A stretch of 64,000 bases of DNA from JANMOK01 sp031415055 (lineage in GTDB: Bacteria > Pseudomonadota > Alphaproteobacteria > Rhodobacterales > Rhodobacteraceae): contig JANOQZ010000044.1 of NCBI GenBank assembly GCA_031415055.1, positions 62,001-126,000 of the forward strand. The letters run 5' to 3'. This document shows positions 1 to 9,016 of this stretch, piece by piece. The position numbers and the translations under genes are program-made. Within the stretch, counting starts at the first letter, position 1. Every line of letters starts with the position of its first letter. The notes beneath the pieces were generated by a model. It was not told where the DNA came from, ran no database searches, and worked only from the letters and a program-made list of their open reading frames with translations.

Positions 1-1
1 C

Positions 2-697
2 TTGCCGGTTGCCTTGGGATTGATGTTTTTCCCGGTCCTACGTGGCGTTGGACGCAACGGCATGTCGTTCCTTCTTGCCCTTACTGTGGGCCTCCTCGGT
101 TTTCTGTTGATCGAAGCCGTTATTGATTCAATCAAACTCGCCAATGAATCTGCAGCTTTGTTCCAAGGTCCAACTATGGTTGTGTTGGCTTCCTCGGCCA
201 CATTCCTACTGCTAATGGCAATCAGCCGTCGCGCTGGCAAACCCACGGGACTAGCGCTTTCGGGCTATATCGCGCTTGGCATTGGCTTGCACAATCTTGG
301 CGAAGGTCTTGCCATTGGCGGCGCATTTGCCTCGGGTGCTGCCGATCTTGGAGCATTCCTTGTGTTGGGCTTCACCCTACACAATGTCACCGAAGGTATC
401 GGCATCGCTGCACCCATCCTGAAGCAACGCCCATCGCTGTGGGCATTCGCAGGGCTAACCTTACTCGCCGGCGCACCAGCAACCATCGGCCTGTGGCTCG
501 GCAGCCTGGCCTATGCACCGCAATGGTCGGCGCTGGCATTGGCGGTTGGTGCCGGCGCGATATTGCAAGTCATCGTCGAAATCGGCTCGCGCCTGCGGGA
601 CGACAAGGACGAAACATTCTTTGCGCCACACATAATTGCAGGACTGATTGTCGGCGTCGGCATCATGTTTGCGACCGCCATGTTGGTAAAAATCTAG
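2..697 (+). CDS. ZIP-family metal transporter (5' end outside window)
   Basis: The reading frame is open from the first bases, so the N-terminus lies outside the window. The visible 231 residues are mostly hydrophobic helices. Two ZIP signature segments are present, HNLGEG near residue 97 and HNVTEG near residue 127; their His and Glu residues form the metal site in transmembrane helices 4 and 5 of ZIP proteins. The family imports divalent metals such as Zn(II) across the inner membrane. The substrate cannot be told from sequence. A 131 bp gap separates it from the Cys-rich gene downstream on the same strand, so the two could share a transcript. Family is secure; metal specificity is unknown. 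Confidence 0.85.
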   Translation: MPVALGLMFFPVLRGVGRNGMSFLLALTVGLLGFLLIEAVIDSIKLANESAALFQGPTMVVLASSATFLLLMAISRRAGKPTGLALSGYIALGIGLHNLGEGLAIGGAFASGAADLGAFLVLGFTLHNVTEGIGIAAPILKQRPSLWAFAGLTLLAGAPATIGLWLGSLAYAPQWSALALAVGAGAILQVIVEIGSRLRDDKDETFFAPHIIAGLIVGVGIMFATAMLVKI

Positions 698-828
698 CCA
701 AACTGTGACTCATCGCACTGACTTGCCTTTGAGGCAGCGGCATATTCCACCCATTGCAACCGGCAGGCGGAATTAGCCGCCAACTTGCTGACGAATATTA
801 CGTCTGCCCCCATTCAAAGGTTAAAATC

Positions 829-2163
829 ATGGATGACCATGACCACAAACTTATTTCCATAAACGACTTACCCTGCTGCCCAACCATCAAAGACGGGCCG
901 TGCTGCGAAAAACTGCAGTTCAAATACCGCCTGATCAACCGCCTCGGCGACGTTCCAGTCGAGGTAACATTGGTCGCCGAACTCGAACGCTGCCCCGGCC
1001 CAATGGCTTTGGGCGACGTGATCTATTCTACCACGCTGTTGCCAGGCGAAAAGGTGCGGCTGTTCAGTTCTAGCCGCAACACCAGCTTCACCTTCGATGC
1101 CTCATCCAACGTGTCCTATCGCCACGAACAGGCCTCTGAGGAAAGCTACTACATGTCCTCGATGGACCGGTTCATGTCCGACCTGACGGTCAAGGAAGAT
1201 GCGGGCTCGACTTCCACGTCATCGGGCAGCTTTAGCGGCGGCGGCTCGGCCTCTGGCGCTATCGAGACCGCGCTGTTCGGCCCGTCAGGCGAAGTGCACG
1301 GCAGCCATAATGGCAAAAGCACCTTCGATTTTACCCGCGAGCTGTCGTCGCACGCCGAAGGTTCGCACCACCGATCCGTCCAAGCAACCCGCTCGGTCAA
1401 CTCGGTGCAAATGGGAGAGGTTTCGACCAAAACCCATGCTGAAGGATCGTCGGAAGATGCGTTTGAATCGTCCTCGCGGACCTTTGAAAATCACAACCAG
1501 TGTCACGCCGTTACCTACTTCGCCTATCAACTGGTCAAGGAACAAACGATCACCTTCCGCATCACAGCTATCCTACGTCGGGTGATCGACGCGGCGGCCG
1601 ATACCAAAGTGCAAAACGTGGCCGTGCGGCCATCCAGCCAAGTAGCCATCATCCCACAAGGTGTGCTGGCCACTGCTGTCAACCGCCCCGAAGTGCAAGC
1701 TTCGGGTCGCTTCAGCGCCACTGCCGAACGTGCTGGCATCCTTTCTGGTGGGACCGGCGGCATTGGCAACGCAACGCTAACAGCTGTGCGGCCAATTTCG
1801 CTGCTTGCGCTGCGTGAAGCTGCGCCACTCAGCGACGCCGTCCGCGACGCGGCGCTTAAAAAGGTGGATCAAGACTTGATCAACGCAGGCGTCCTTGCCA
1901 AAGACGGCGTCAGCGTCGGCCCGTCGATCAAGGCGCAGTTCGAGTTCAGCCGCACCACCTGCCTGCCAACCCAAGGCGTCGTGGTCAAAGGTTGCCTCGA
2001 CAAATGCAGCGTCTGCGAGGAAGAGCTGGAAAAAAGCATCGGGCTCGATCTTGTCCGCAAAGACCTCGAAAACCAGCTGCTCGCCAAACAGATCGCGCTC
2101 TTGGAAAAATCCCAAGAATACCGCTGCTGCCCGTGTGAGGAAAAAGAAGCGGTTCCTGCGTGA
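829..2163 (+). CDS. Cys-rich protein of unknown function, 444 aa
   Basis: I do not recognise a named function. The frame extends upstream to a TTG at 754, but the ATG at 829 follows an AAAGG ribosome site by 8 nt and is preferred. The protein has no signal peptide or membrane span. It carries paired cysteines at the N-terminus (CC at residues 16-17 and 25-26), a Ser/Gly/His-rich middle (about 130-220), and a C-terminus with a CX3CX2C motif and a final CCPC. Paired Cys at both ends suggests metal binding or disulfide cross-linking. The central text around LPGEKVRLF, SYRHEQ and HAVTYFAYQL vaguely resembles large uncharacterised proteins I recall from actinobacteria and cyanobacteria; this is memory only. 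It ends at a palindromic terminator shared with the convergent alkB-like gene. Confidence 0.75.
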   Translation: MDDHDHKLISINDLPCCPTIKDGPCCEKLQFKYRLINRLGDVPVEVTLVAELERCPGPMALGDVIYSTTLLPGEKVRLFSSSRNTSFTFDASSNVSYRHEQASEESYYMSSMDRFMSDLTVKEDAGSTSTSSGSFSGGGSASGAIETALFGPSGEVHGSHNGKSTFDFTRELSSHAEGSHHRSVQATRSVNSVQMGEVSTKTHAEGSSEDAFESSSRTFENHNQCHAVTYFAYQLVKEQTITFRITAILRRVIDAAADTKVQNVAVRPSSQVAIIPQGVLATAVNRPEVQASGRFSATAERAGILSGGTGGIGNATLTAVRPISLLALREAAPLSDAVRDAALKKVDQDLINAGVLAKDGVSVGPSIKAQFEFSRTTCLPTQGVVVKGCLDKCSVCEEELEKSIGLDLVRKDLENQLLAKQIALLEKSQEYRCCPCEEKEAVPA

Positions 2164-2179
2164 AACAACCTGGCTAATT

Positions 2180-2204
2180 CCCTCCCCCGTTTTTCGGGGG
2201 AGGG
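2180..2204. terminator. GC-rich hairpin, bidirectional terminator or REP-like palindrome
   Basis: A perfect 10 bp inverted repeat (CCCTCCCCCG / CGGGGGAGGG) flanks a five-T loop between two convergent genes. It sits 16 bp after the upstream stop codon and 18 bp before the stop codon of the minus-strand gene. No U-tract follows the stem on either side, so termination is inferred from position. The C-rich stem followed by a GTCAGGGTGGGGG tail looks like a dispersed palindromic repeat found in several alphaproteobacterial genomes. Confidence 0.55.
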
Positions 2205-2222
2205 TCAGGGTGGGGGTGCCCC

Positions 2223-2825
2223 CTAATCGACCACCCTCAACGTCAAATTGATCCTTCCGCCCCCCGCCACTAGCATTGATCCGCCAAACCTGATCCGGTC
2301 TATCCCGTGAAACGCCAGTCGCGCTTCTCCACCCATCACCACAACCGTCCCACTTTCCAGCCAGACCGATTCCGTCGGATCGGTCCGCAAAACCCCGCCA
2401 ACCCGAAACAACCCCGGATCACCCAGCGAGATCGACACCACCGGAAAGCCAAAATCCGCCTCGTCCTTGTCCTGATGCAACCCCATCCGCGCCTTGGCAC
2501 CGTAACGATTGATCAAACAGCAATCCGGGCCGCGCGAAACCCCGCTAACCGCTCGCCACACCTCCAGCACAGAATCCGGAATAGCTGGCCATTCCGCGCC
2601 CGACGGGTGCCGCTCTACGTATCGATACCCATGCCGGTCCGAATACCAGCCGTATTTCCCCGCCGAAGTCATCGCCACCGACATCGGCTTGCCCCAAGCT
2701 GTCAAAGGCGAAAACGGCGGGGCCAAGGCGCAAACCCGCTCAATTTCCTCCAACATCGCCTTCTGCGAGGCCAAACTCAAATGCGCCGGCAGCACCCGAA
2801 ACCCGCGCAACATCAACTCCTTCAC
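2223..2825 (-). CDS. alkB: AlkB-like 2-oxoglutarate/Fe(II) dioxygenase
   Basis: 200 aa, about the usual length for bacterial AlkB. The family removes alkyl groups from damaged DNA bases by oxidative demethylation in the cytoplasm. The iron ligands are visible as H117-x-D119 (in GLHQDKDE) and H173; the 2-oxoglutarate contacts are the NRY segment (N106, Y108) and the R191/R197 pair in RINLTLR. The start is GTG, 7 nt after a strong GGAGG site. The gene is divergent from dnaK with a 181 bp shared upstream region. It is convergent with the Cys-rich gene. Orthology to true AlkB rather than another AlkB-like enzyme is likely but not proven. Confidence 0.88.
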   Translation of the reverse strand: MKELMLRGFRVLPAHLSLASQKAMLEEIERVCALAPPFSPLTAWGKPMSVAMTSAGKYGWYSDRHGYRYVERHPSGAEWPAIPDSVLEVWRAVSGVSRGPDCCLINRYGAKARMGLHQDKDEADFGFPVVSISLGDPGLFRVGGVLRTDPTESVWLESGTVVVMGGEARLAFHGIDRIRFGGSMLVAGGGRINLTLRVVD

Positions 2826-2867
2826 CCAATTCCTCCGCCACAGTCACCGATTTTCTGCCATCCAAAG

Positions 2868-2897
2868 CTTGCGGCCCAAAATGCGCAACCCTATATA
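2868..2897 (+). promoter_or_regulatory. Candidate heat-shock (RpoH) promoter of dnaK
   Basis: CTTGCG at 2868-2873 and CCCTATATA at 2889-2897 are separated by 15 bp. This resembles alphaproteobacterial RpoH promoters (CTTG... and CCCNAT-like elements). It lies about 110 bp upstream of the dnaK start. No CIRCE inverted repeat (TTAGCACTC-N9-GAGTGCTAA) is visible in the dnaK leader. Confidence 0.5.
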
Positions 2898-3006
2898 CCG
2901 CGCAACGCCCGGCCTTCCGGGCACAAATCTGTAACCACCCTTGGGATGAAGGGCCGGGGCCGCACAGCGGACCAGACCTTCGACATCGCCTTGAAAGGAC
3001 ACGACT

Positions 3007-4917
3007 ATGGCTAAAGTAATCGGCATCGACCTCGGCACCACCAACTCCTGCGTCGCAATCATGGATGGGGCAACCGCCCGCGTGATCGAAAACTCCGAAG
3101 GTGCCCGCACCACCCCTTCCATCGTTGGCTTTACCGACGACGAACGCCTTGTCGGCCAAGCCGCCAAACGCCAAGCGGTCACCAACCCGGAAAACACCCT
3201 ATTCGCCATCAAGCGCCTGATTGGCCGCCGCACCGACGACCCGATGGTGACCAAAGACCGCGACATGGTGCCCTATAATATCGTTGGCGGCCCCAACGGT
3301 GACGCCTGGGTCGATGTGCGCGGCGAAAAATTCAGCCCCAGCCAAATCTCGGCCTTCATCCTGCAAAAGATGAAGGAAACTGCTGAGAGCTATCTGGGTC
3401 AAACCGTCACCCAAGCCGTCATCACCGTGCCCGCCTATTTCAACGACGCCCAGCGTCAGGCTACCAAAGACGCCGGTAAAATCGCCGGTCTCGAAGTGTT
3501 GCGCATCATCAACGAACCAACCGCCGCAGCGCTGGCCTATGGCCTCGATAAAGTCGGCGCCAAAACCATCGCGGTCTATGACCTTGGCGGCGGCACGTTT
3601 GACGTCTCCATCCTCGAAATCGACGACGGCCTGTTCGAAGTCAAATCCACCAATGGCGACACCTTCCTTGGCGGCGAAGATTTTGACATGCGCATCGTCG
3701 ATTATCTGGCGACCGAGTTCAAAAAGGAGCATGGCGTTGACCTGAAGAAAGACAAGATGGCGCTGCAACGGCTGAAAGAGGCCGCTGAGAAAGCCAAGAT
3801 CGAACTTTCTTCGGCCACCCAAACCGAAATCAACCAGCCGTTCATCTCGATGGACCCGAAAACCAAACAGCCGCTGCACTTGGTCGTGAAAATGACCCGT
3901 GCCAAGCTGGAAGGCATGGTTGAAGACCTCATCAAGAAATCGATGAAACCTTGCGCCGATGCGTTGAAAGACGCGGGCCTTACCAAGGCCGACATCGACG
4001 AAGTGGTGCTGGTCGGTGGTATGACCCGCATGCCGCGGGTGATTGAGGAAGTGACCAAATTCTTTGGCAAAGAACCGCATAAAGGCGTCAACCCGGATGA
4101 GGTTGTTGCGCTTGGTGCCGCCATTCAGGCCGGCGTTCTGCAAGGCGACGTTAAAGACGTGGTCCTGCTCGACGTCACGCCGCTGTCCTTGGGCATAGAA
4201 ACTCTCGGCGGTGTTTTCACCCGGCTGATCGACCGCAACACCACGATACCGACTAAGAAATCGCAGATCTTCTCGACCGCCGAAGACAACCAGAACGCGG
4301 TTACCATCCGCGTGTTCCAGGGCGAACGTGAAATGGCATCCGATAACAAGATGCTCGGCCAGTTCAACCTCGAACAAATCCCGCCCGCACCGCGTGGCAT
4401 TCCGCAAATCGAAGTCACCTTTGACATCGACGCCAACGGTATTGTTTCAGTCTCCGCCAAAGACAAAGGCACCAATAAAGAGCACAAAATCACCATCCAG
4501 GCCTCTGGCGGACTGTCAGATGCCGACATCGAGAAAATGGTGAAGGACGCCGAAGAAAATGCCGAGGCCGATAAAGAACGCCGCGAATTGGTCGAAGCGA
4601 AAAACCACGCCGAAAGCCTGATCCACTCGACCGAAAAGTCGATGAAGGAACACGGCGACAAGGTCGATCCGACCACGATCGAAGTGATCGAAATGTCAAT
4701 CAAACTGCTGAAAGAGGCGCTAGAGGGCGACGATGCCGACAAGATCAAGGCCCGCGCCCAAGACGTTACCGAAGCGGCAATGAAACTGGGCGAGGCTATC
4801 TACAAGGCCCAATCCGATGAAACCGCTCGTTCTGAGGGCGACGAGCCGTCGCCGGTTGACGAAGACGTGGTCGACGCCGATTTTGAGGATATGGACGACA
4901 AAGACCGGCGCGGGTAA
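3007..4917 (+). CDS. dnaK: Molecular chaperone DnaK (Hsp70)
   Basis: 636 aa, full length for the family. DnaK is the ATP-dependent cytoplasmic chaperone that binds exposed hydrophobic peptides, working with DnaJ and GrpE, both encoded in this window. The nucleotide-binding domain starts with the phosphate loop IGIDLGTTNS (residues 4-13) and contains the VYDLGGGTFDVS motif and the VLVGGMTRMP segment. The substrate-binding domain begins after the DVTPLSLGIETLGG linker region. The tail is acidic (DADFEDMDDKD), as in other alphaproteobacterial DnaK. The ATG is preceded by GAAAGGA at a good distance. An RpoH-like promoter lies upstream and dnaJ follows 72 bp downstream on the same strand. Confidence 0.98.
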   Translation: MAKVIGIDLGTTNSCVAIMDGATARVIENSEGARTTPSIVGFTDDERLVGQAAKRQAVTNPENTLFAIKRLIGRRTDDPMVTKDRDMVPYNIVGGPNGDAWVDVRGEKFSPSQISAFILQKMKETAESYLGQTVTQAVITVPAYFNDAQRQATKDAGKIAGLEVLRIINEPTAAALAYGLDKVGAKTIAVYDLGGGTFDVSILEIDDGLFEVKSTNGDTFLGGEDFDMRIVDYLATEFKKEHGVDLKKDKMALQRLKEAAEKAKIELSSATQTEINQPFISMDPKTKQPLHLVVKMTRAKLEGMVEDLIKKSMKPCADALKDAGLTKADIDEVVLVGGMTRMPRVIEEVTKFFGKEPHKGVNPDEVVALGAAIQAGVLQGDVKDVVLLDVTPLSLGIETLGGVFTRLIDRNTTIPTKKSQIFSTAEDNQNAVTIRVFQGEREMASDNKMLGQFNLEQIPPAPRGIPQIEVTFDIDANGIVSVSAKDKGTNKEHKITIQASGGLSDADIEKMVKDAEENAEADKERRELVEAKNHAESLIHSTEKSMKEHGDKVDPTTIEVIEMSIKLLKEALEGDDADKIKARAQDVTEAAMKLGEAIYKAQSDETARSEGDEPSPVDEDVVDADFEDMDDKDRRG

Positions 4918-4938
4918 TCCTGTCACGACGGAAATCCG

Positions 4939-4960
4939 GGCCCGTCTGCCAAGGCGGGCC
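4939..4960 (+). terminator. dnaK-dnaJ intergenic hairpin
   Basis: GGCCCGTC and GGCGGGCC form an 8 bp stem (one G-U pair) around a six-base loop, 22 bp after dnaK. It lacks a T-tract. It is more likely an attenuating or RNA-stabilising hairpin that sets the DnaK:DnaJ ratio than a full terminator; this role is inferred. Confidence 0.4.
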
Positions 4961-4989
4961 TAACGTATTAAATGGGATACCGGCCAGAC

Positions 4990-6132
4990 ATGGCAAAGCG
5001 CGATTATTACGATATTCTGGGGGCCACCAAAGCAGCGTCGGCAGACGAGCTGAAAAAAGCTTATCGCACGAAGGCCAAAGAACTCCACCCCGACCGAAAC
5101 AAGCACGACAAGACGCTTGAGGGCAAGTTCAAGGAAGTGAATGAAGCCTATGAAGTGCTGAAAGACGCCGACAAGAAAGCCGCCTACGACCGCTTCGGTC
5201 ATGCAGCATTCGAGGGCGGCCACGGCCAGCGCGGTGGGTTTCAGCAAGGGCAGGGCGGCGATTTCGCCAGTGCCTTTTCCGACGTGTTCGACGATCTATT
5301 CGGCAATTTCTCTGGCGGCGGTCGTCGTGGCGGCCAGCAACGTGCCACCCGTGGATCAGATTTGCGCTATAATCTACGCGTCTCGCTGGAAGAAGCCTAT
5401 CACGGCAAACAATCCAACATCACCGTCCCCGGCTCGACCGCCTGCGAGGTCTGTAAAGGCACCGGGGCCGAGGGCGGGGCCGAGCCCGTCACCTGCCCAA
5501 CCTGTGCGGGCATGGGCAAAGTCCGCGCGCAACAAGGCTTTTTCACCGTCGAACGCACCTGCCCGACGTGTTCCGGTCGCGGCCAGACCATCAAGAACCC
5601 GTGCAAATCCTGTGCTGGCGCGGGCCGTGTGCAGCGCGACCGCAGCCTCAACGTCAATATCCCCGCCGGGGTCGAAACTGGCACCCGCATCCGCCTAGCG
5701 GGTGAGGGCGAGGCAGGTCTGCGCGGCGGCCCGTCGGGTGATCTGTATATTTTTATCGAGGTCCGCGACCATGCCATCTTCCAGCGCGAAGCCGAAAACC
5801 TCTACTGCAAAATCCCCGTTTCAATGAGCACGGCTGCCTTGGGCGGCGAAATCGAAGCGCCCACATTGGACGGCGGCCGTTCCCGCGTCAAAGTGCCCGC
5901 TGGCGTGCAATCGGGCAAGCAATTGCGCCTCAAAGGCAAAGGCATGCCCGCCCTGCGCGGCGGCGGCGCTGGCGACCTCTACATCGAACTCTCCGTCGAA
6001 ACCCCGGTCAATCTGACCGCCAAACAGCGTGAATTGCTGCAGGAATTCGAAAACCAATCCAAAGACAACTCGCCGGAAAGCTCGGACTTCTTCGCCAAGG
6101 TCAAGGGGTTTTGGGACGGGATGAAGGGGTGA
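4990..6132 (+). CDS. dnaJ: Molecular chaperone DnaJ (Hsp40)
   Basis: 380 aa from the ATG at 4990. An in-frame ATG at 4972 would add six residues, but MAKRDYYDIL is the conserved family start. It delivers unfolded substrates to DnaK and stimulates its ATPase. The J-domain carries HPD at residues 33-35. A Gly/Phe-rich linker follows (about 70-115). The zinc domain has all four CXXCXGXG repeats: CEVCKGTG, CPTCAGMG, CPTCSGRG and CKSCAGAG. The two beta-sandwich C-terminal domains complete a type I DnaJ. It lies 72 bp after dnaK, with a hairpin between them, and is probably co-transcribed. Confidence 0.98.
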   Translation: MAKRDYYDILGATKAASADELKKAYRTKAKELHPDRNKHDKTLEGKFKEVNEAYEVLKDADKKAAYDRFGHAAFEGGHGQRGGFQQGQGGDFASAFSDVFDDLFGNFSGGGRRGGQQRATRGSDLRYNLRVSLEEAYHGKQSNITVPGSTACEVCKGTGAEGGAEPVTCPTCAGMGKVRAQQGFFTVERTCPTCSGRGQTIKNPCKSCAGAGRVQRDRSLNVNIPAGVETGTRIRLAGEGEAGLRGGPSGDLYIFIEVRDHAIFQREAENLYCKIPVSMSTAALGGEIEAPTLDGGRSRVKVPAGVQSGKQLRLKGKGMPALRGGGAGDLYIELSVETPVNLTAKQRELLQEFENQSKDNSPESSDFFAKVKGFWDGMKG

Positions 6133-6394
6133 CACCTCCCCTGTCATTTCGCGCCGCCCCTAAGGCCCAATCCGACACCTTTATTTAGCCAACCCCGTAA
6201 TGACGCAGGCGTCCAATACTCCCACTCGCAAATACTCTCGCGGCGGCAATCCTCATTTCAAGGTTCCCCAAATACTCAATTCAACCGCCAAATGAAGTCC
6301 CTCCGTTCCGGTGAGCCCAAATTTCCATCTGCCTTTTCTGCTTCCCGCCAAGGCCAACTTTCGCTAAGCCATTCCCACCAATCGGGAACCCCAA

Positions 6395-9016
6395 ATGGAC
6401 GGTGAGAACCCCCAAACCACGCCCATGATGGCGCAATATCTGGCCCTGAAAGCCCAGTATCCCGATGCCCTGCTGTTCTATCGCATGGGCGATTTTTACG
6501 AGATGTTTTTTGACGATGCAAAGGCGGCCTCGACCGCCCTCGACATTGCTTTAACCAAACGCGGCAAGCACTTAGGCCAAGACATCTCGATGTGCGGCGT
6601 CCCACATCATGCCGCCGAAGGCTATCTTCTGACCCTCATCCGCAAAGGCTTTCGCGTAGCCATTTGCGAGCAGATGGAAGACCCCGCCGACACCAAAAAA
6701 CGCGGTTACAAATCCGTCGTCCACCGCGACGTTGTGCGTTTGGTTACGCCGGGAACCCTGACCGAAGACACATTGCTCAACGCCCGGCAAAGCAACTATC
6801 TCGCCGCTTGGGCCGAGGTGCGCGGCGAAGCGGCCTTCGCTTGGGCCGATGTCTCGACCGGTGAATTCACCGTAACACCGTGCCCGCGCGTTCAAATTGG
6901 CCCGATGTTGGCGCGGATCAACCCGCGCGAACTGCTGGTCGCCGACACCACTACCGAAGAAATCGTGCACGAAACTGGCATTTCCTTAACGCCATTGGCA
7001 CGCTCCAGTTTTGATTCAACCAGCGCCGGGACCCGCCTCGCCAAAATCTTTGGCGTCAAAGACCTGACCGGGTTTGGCGCATTTAACCGCGCTGAAATGG
7101 CGGTGATGGGCGCGGTCGTCGATTACCTCGACCTTACCCAACGCGGCAAACTGCCCCTGTTACGACCGCCAATTCTGGAACGCCAAGGCGGCACATTGGC
7201 CATCGACAGCGCCACAAGACGCAACCTCGAACTGACGCGCAACCTGGAAGGCAAGCGCGACGGCTCGCTTCTCGCCGCTATCGACCGCACTGTTACCGGC
7301 GCGGGGGCACGACTGTTGGAATCACGACTCACCAGCCCGGCAACTGATGTCGCCGTGATCCAAACCCGACTCGACGCCATCGAATATTTCGCATCACACC
7401 CGACCCTGACCCAAGACATTCGCCAAAATCTGCGCCACGTGCCAGACATTGCCCGCGCCTTGTCACGCCTTGCGCTGGATCGCGGCGGCCCGCGCGACGT
7501 GGCGGTGTTGCGCGACGGTCTAACTGCCGCCGGTCAAATCGCCGCCCGGTTTGTCGGCGAAGTACCCAAAATTGTGCAAGAATCTCGCGATTCCCTGCTT
7601 GGCCACACTAAACTGACCACGCTGCTGACCGCTGCCTTGGCGCCCGACTTGCCGCCGCTAACACGCGACGGCGGTTTCGTCGCAACGGGTTATGACCTTA
7701 ACCTCGACGAAGCCCGCCAACTGCGCGATGACGCCCGCTCAATCGTCGCCTCGTTGCAAGCAGGCTATGCTCAACAATCCGGCATCCCTACGCTGAAAAT
7801 CCGCCACAACAACGTACTCGGTTATTTCATCGAAACCCCCGACGGCCACGCCGCCAAAATGCTGGCAGCGCCACTCAATGAAACCTTCATCCACCGCCAA
7901 ACCACCGCCAATTCGGTCCGTTTTACGACGCTGGAGCTCTCCAGTCTGGAAACCCGCATCCTCAACGCCGCTGCGCAAGCGCTTGAGATCGAGAAGGCAA
8001 TATTTGAGCAGCTTCGCCAAGCCATTCTCGACCAATCCGGACCCATATCCAACGCTGCGCACGGTCTGGCCGAAATCGATCTTGCAACAGCACTGGCCGA
8101 TTTGGCGATTGACCTCAATTGGACCCGGCCGATGATCGAGGAAAGCCGCGTTTTCCAGATCGACGGCGGGCGCCACCCGGTCGTCGAGCATGCTCTGCGC
8201 CGCAACGGCACCGCTTTTATCGCGAACGACTGTGACCTTGGACAAAAACCAGTCTGGCTGCTGACCGGCCCCAACATGGCGGGTAAGTCAACTTTTCTGC
8301 GACAGAACGCATTGATCGCGCTTCTGGCGCAAACGGGAAGTTATGTTCCGGCAATTCGTGCACAAATTGGCATAGTTGACCAGCTTTTCAGCCGCGTCGG
8401 TGCGTCCGACGATCTGGCGCGTGGCCGTTCAACTTTTATGGTTGAGATGGTCGAAACTGCCGCCATTTTGAATCAAGCGGGTTCGAATGCCTTGGTGATA
8501 CTCGATGAAATCGGCCGTGGCACCGCGACCTATGACGGTCTGTCCATCGCCTGGGCGACGCTGGAACACCTGCACGACGTCAACAAATGCCGCACCCTGT
8601 TCGCCACCCACTACCACGAACTCACCGGACTAAGCACCCGCCTGAACGGCCTGCACAACGCCACAATGGCGGTGCGCGAGTGGCAAAACGCGGTCATTTT
8701 TCTACACGAAGTTCGCAATGGTGCCGCTGATCGTTCTTATGGCGTGCAGGTCGCCAAACTGGCTGGCCTGCCCAGCGCCGTGACCGACCGCGCCCGCGAA
8801 ATTCTGGATGCTTTAGAAAAAGGCGAACGCGAGGGCGCGACGAAACCGGCAACATTGCTCGATGATCTGCCGCTGTTCGCTGCCCGACCGATTGCAGCCG
8901 CGCCGAAAACTTCTGCGGTCGAAATCCGCCTCAACGAAATTCACCCCGACGAGCTTAGCCCAAAAGACGCGCTGGCGCTGATTTACGAACTTCGGGCCTT
9001 TCTGAGGCCTCAATAG
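6395..9016 (+). CDS. mutS: DNA mismatch repair protein MutS
   Basis: 873 aa, normal for MutS1. It recognises mismatches and small loops and signals to MutL. The N-terminal mismatch-binding motif is visible as FYRMGDFYEMF (Phe-x-Glu near residues 33-35). The ATPase has Walker A GPNMAGKSTF, Walker B LVILDEIGRGT and the ATHYHEL switch. The start ATG follows GGGAA by 6 nt. The 262 bp upstream of it (6133-6394) holds no gene that I can support. The gene ends 7 bases inside the 3' end of the convergent flavin-binding protein gene, so the two share a stop region. Confidence 0.97.
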   Translation: MDGENPQTTPMMAQYLALKAQYPDALLFYRMGDFYEMFFDDAKAASTALDIALTKRGKHLGQDISMCGVPHHAAEGYLLTLIRKGFRVAICEQMEDPADTKKRGYKSVVHRDVVRLVTPGTLTEDTLLNARQSNYLAAWAEVRGEAAFAWADVSTGEFTVTPCPRVQIGPMLARINPRELLVADTTTEEIVHETGISLTPLARSSFDSTSAGTRLAKIFGVKDLTGFGAFNRAEMAVMGAVVDYLDLTQRGKLPLLRPPILERQGGTLAIDSATRRNLELTRNLEGKRDGSLLAAIDRTVTGAGARLLESRLTSPATDVAVIQTRLDAIEYFASHPTLTQDIRQNLRHVPDIARALSRLALDRGGPRDVAVLRDGLTAAGQIAARFVGEVPKIVQESRDSLLGHTKLTTLLTAALAPDLPPLTRDGGFVATGYDLNLDEARQLRDDARSIVASLQAGYAQQSGIPTLKIRHNNVLGYFIETPDGHAAKMLAAPLNETFIHRQTTANSVRFTTLELSSLETRILNAAAQALEIEKAIFEQLRQAILDQSGPISNAAHGLAEIDLATALADLAIDLNWTRPMIEESRVFQIDGGRHPVVEHALRRNGTAFIANDCDLGQKPVWLLTGPNMAGKSTFLRQNALIALLAQTGSYVPAIRAQIGIVDQLFSRVGASDDLARGRSTFMVEMVETAAILNQAGSNALVILDEIGRGTATYDGLSIAWATLEHLHDVNKCRTLFATHYHELTGLSTRLNGLHNATMAVREWQNAVIFLHEVRNGAADRSYGVQVAKLAGLPSAVTDRAREILDALEKGEREGATKPATLLDDLPLFAARPIAAAPKTSAVEIRLNEIHPDELSPKDALALIYELRAFLRPQ

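Noticed and set aside
3199..4407. 402 aa minus-strand open frame within dnaK
   Set aside because: It lies entirely antisense to dnaK, and its composition is that of a shadow frame; no domain or ribosome site supports it.
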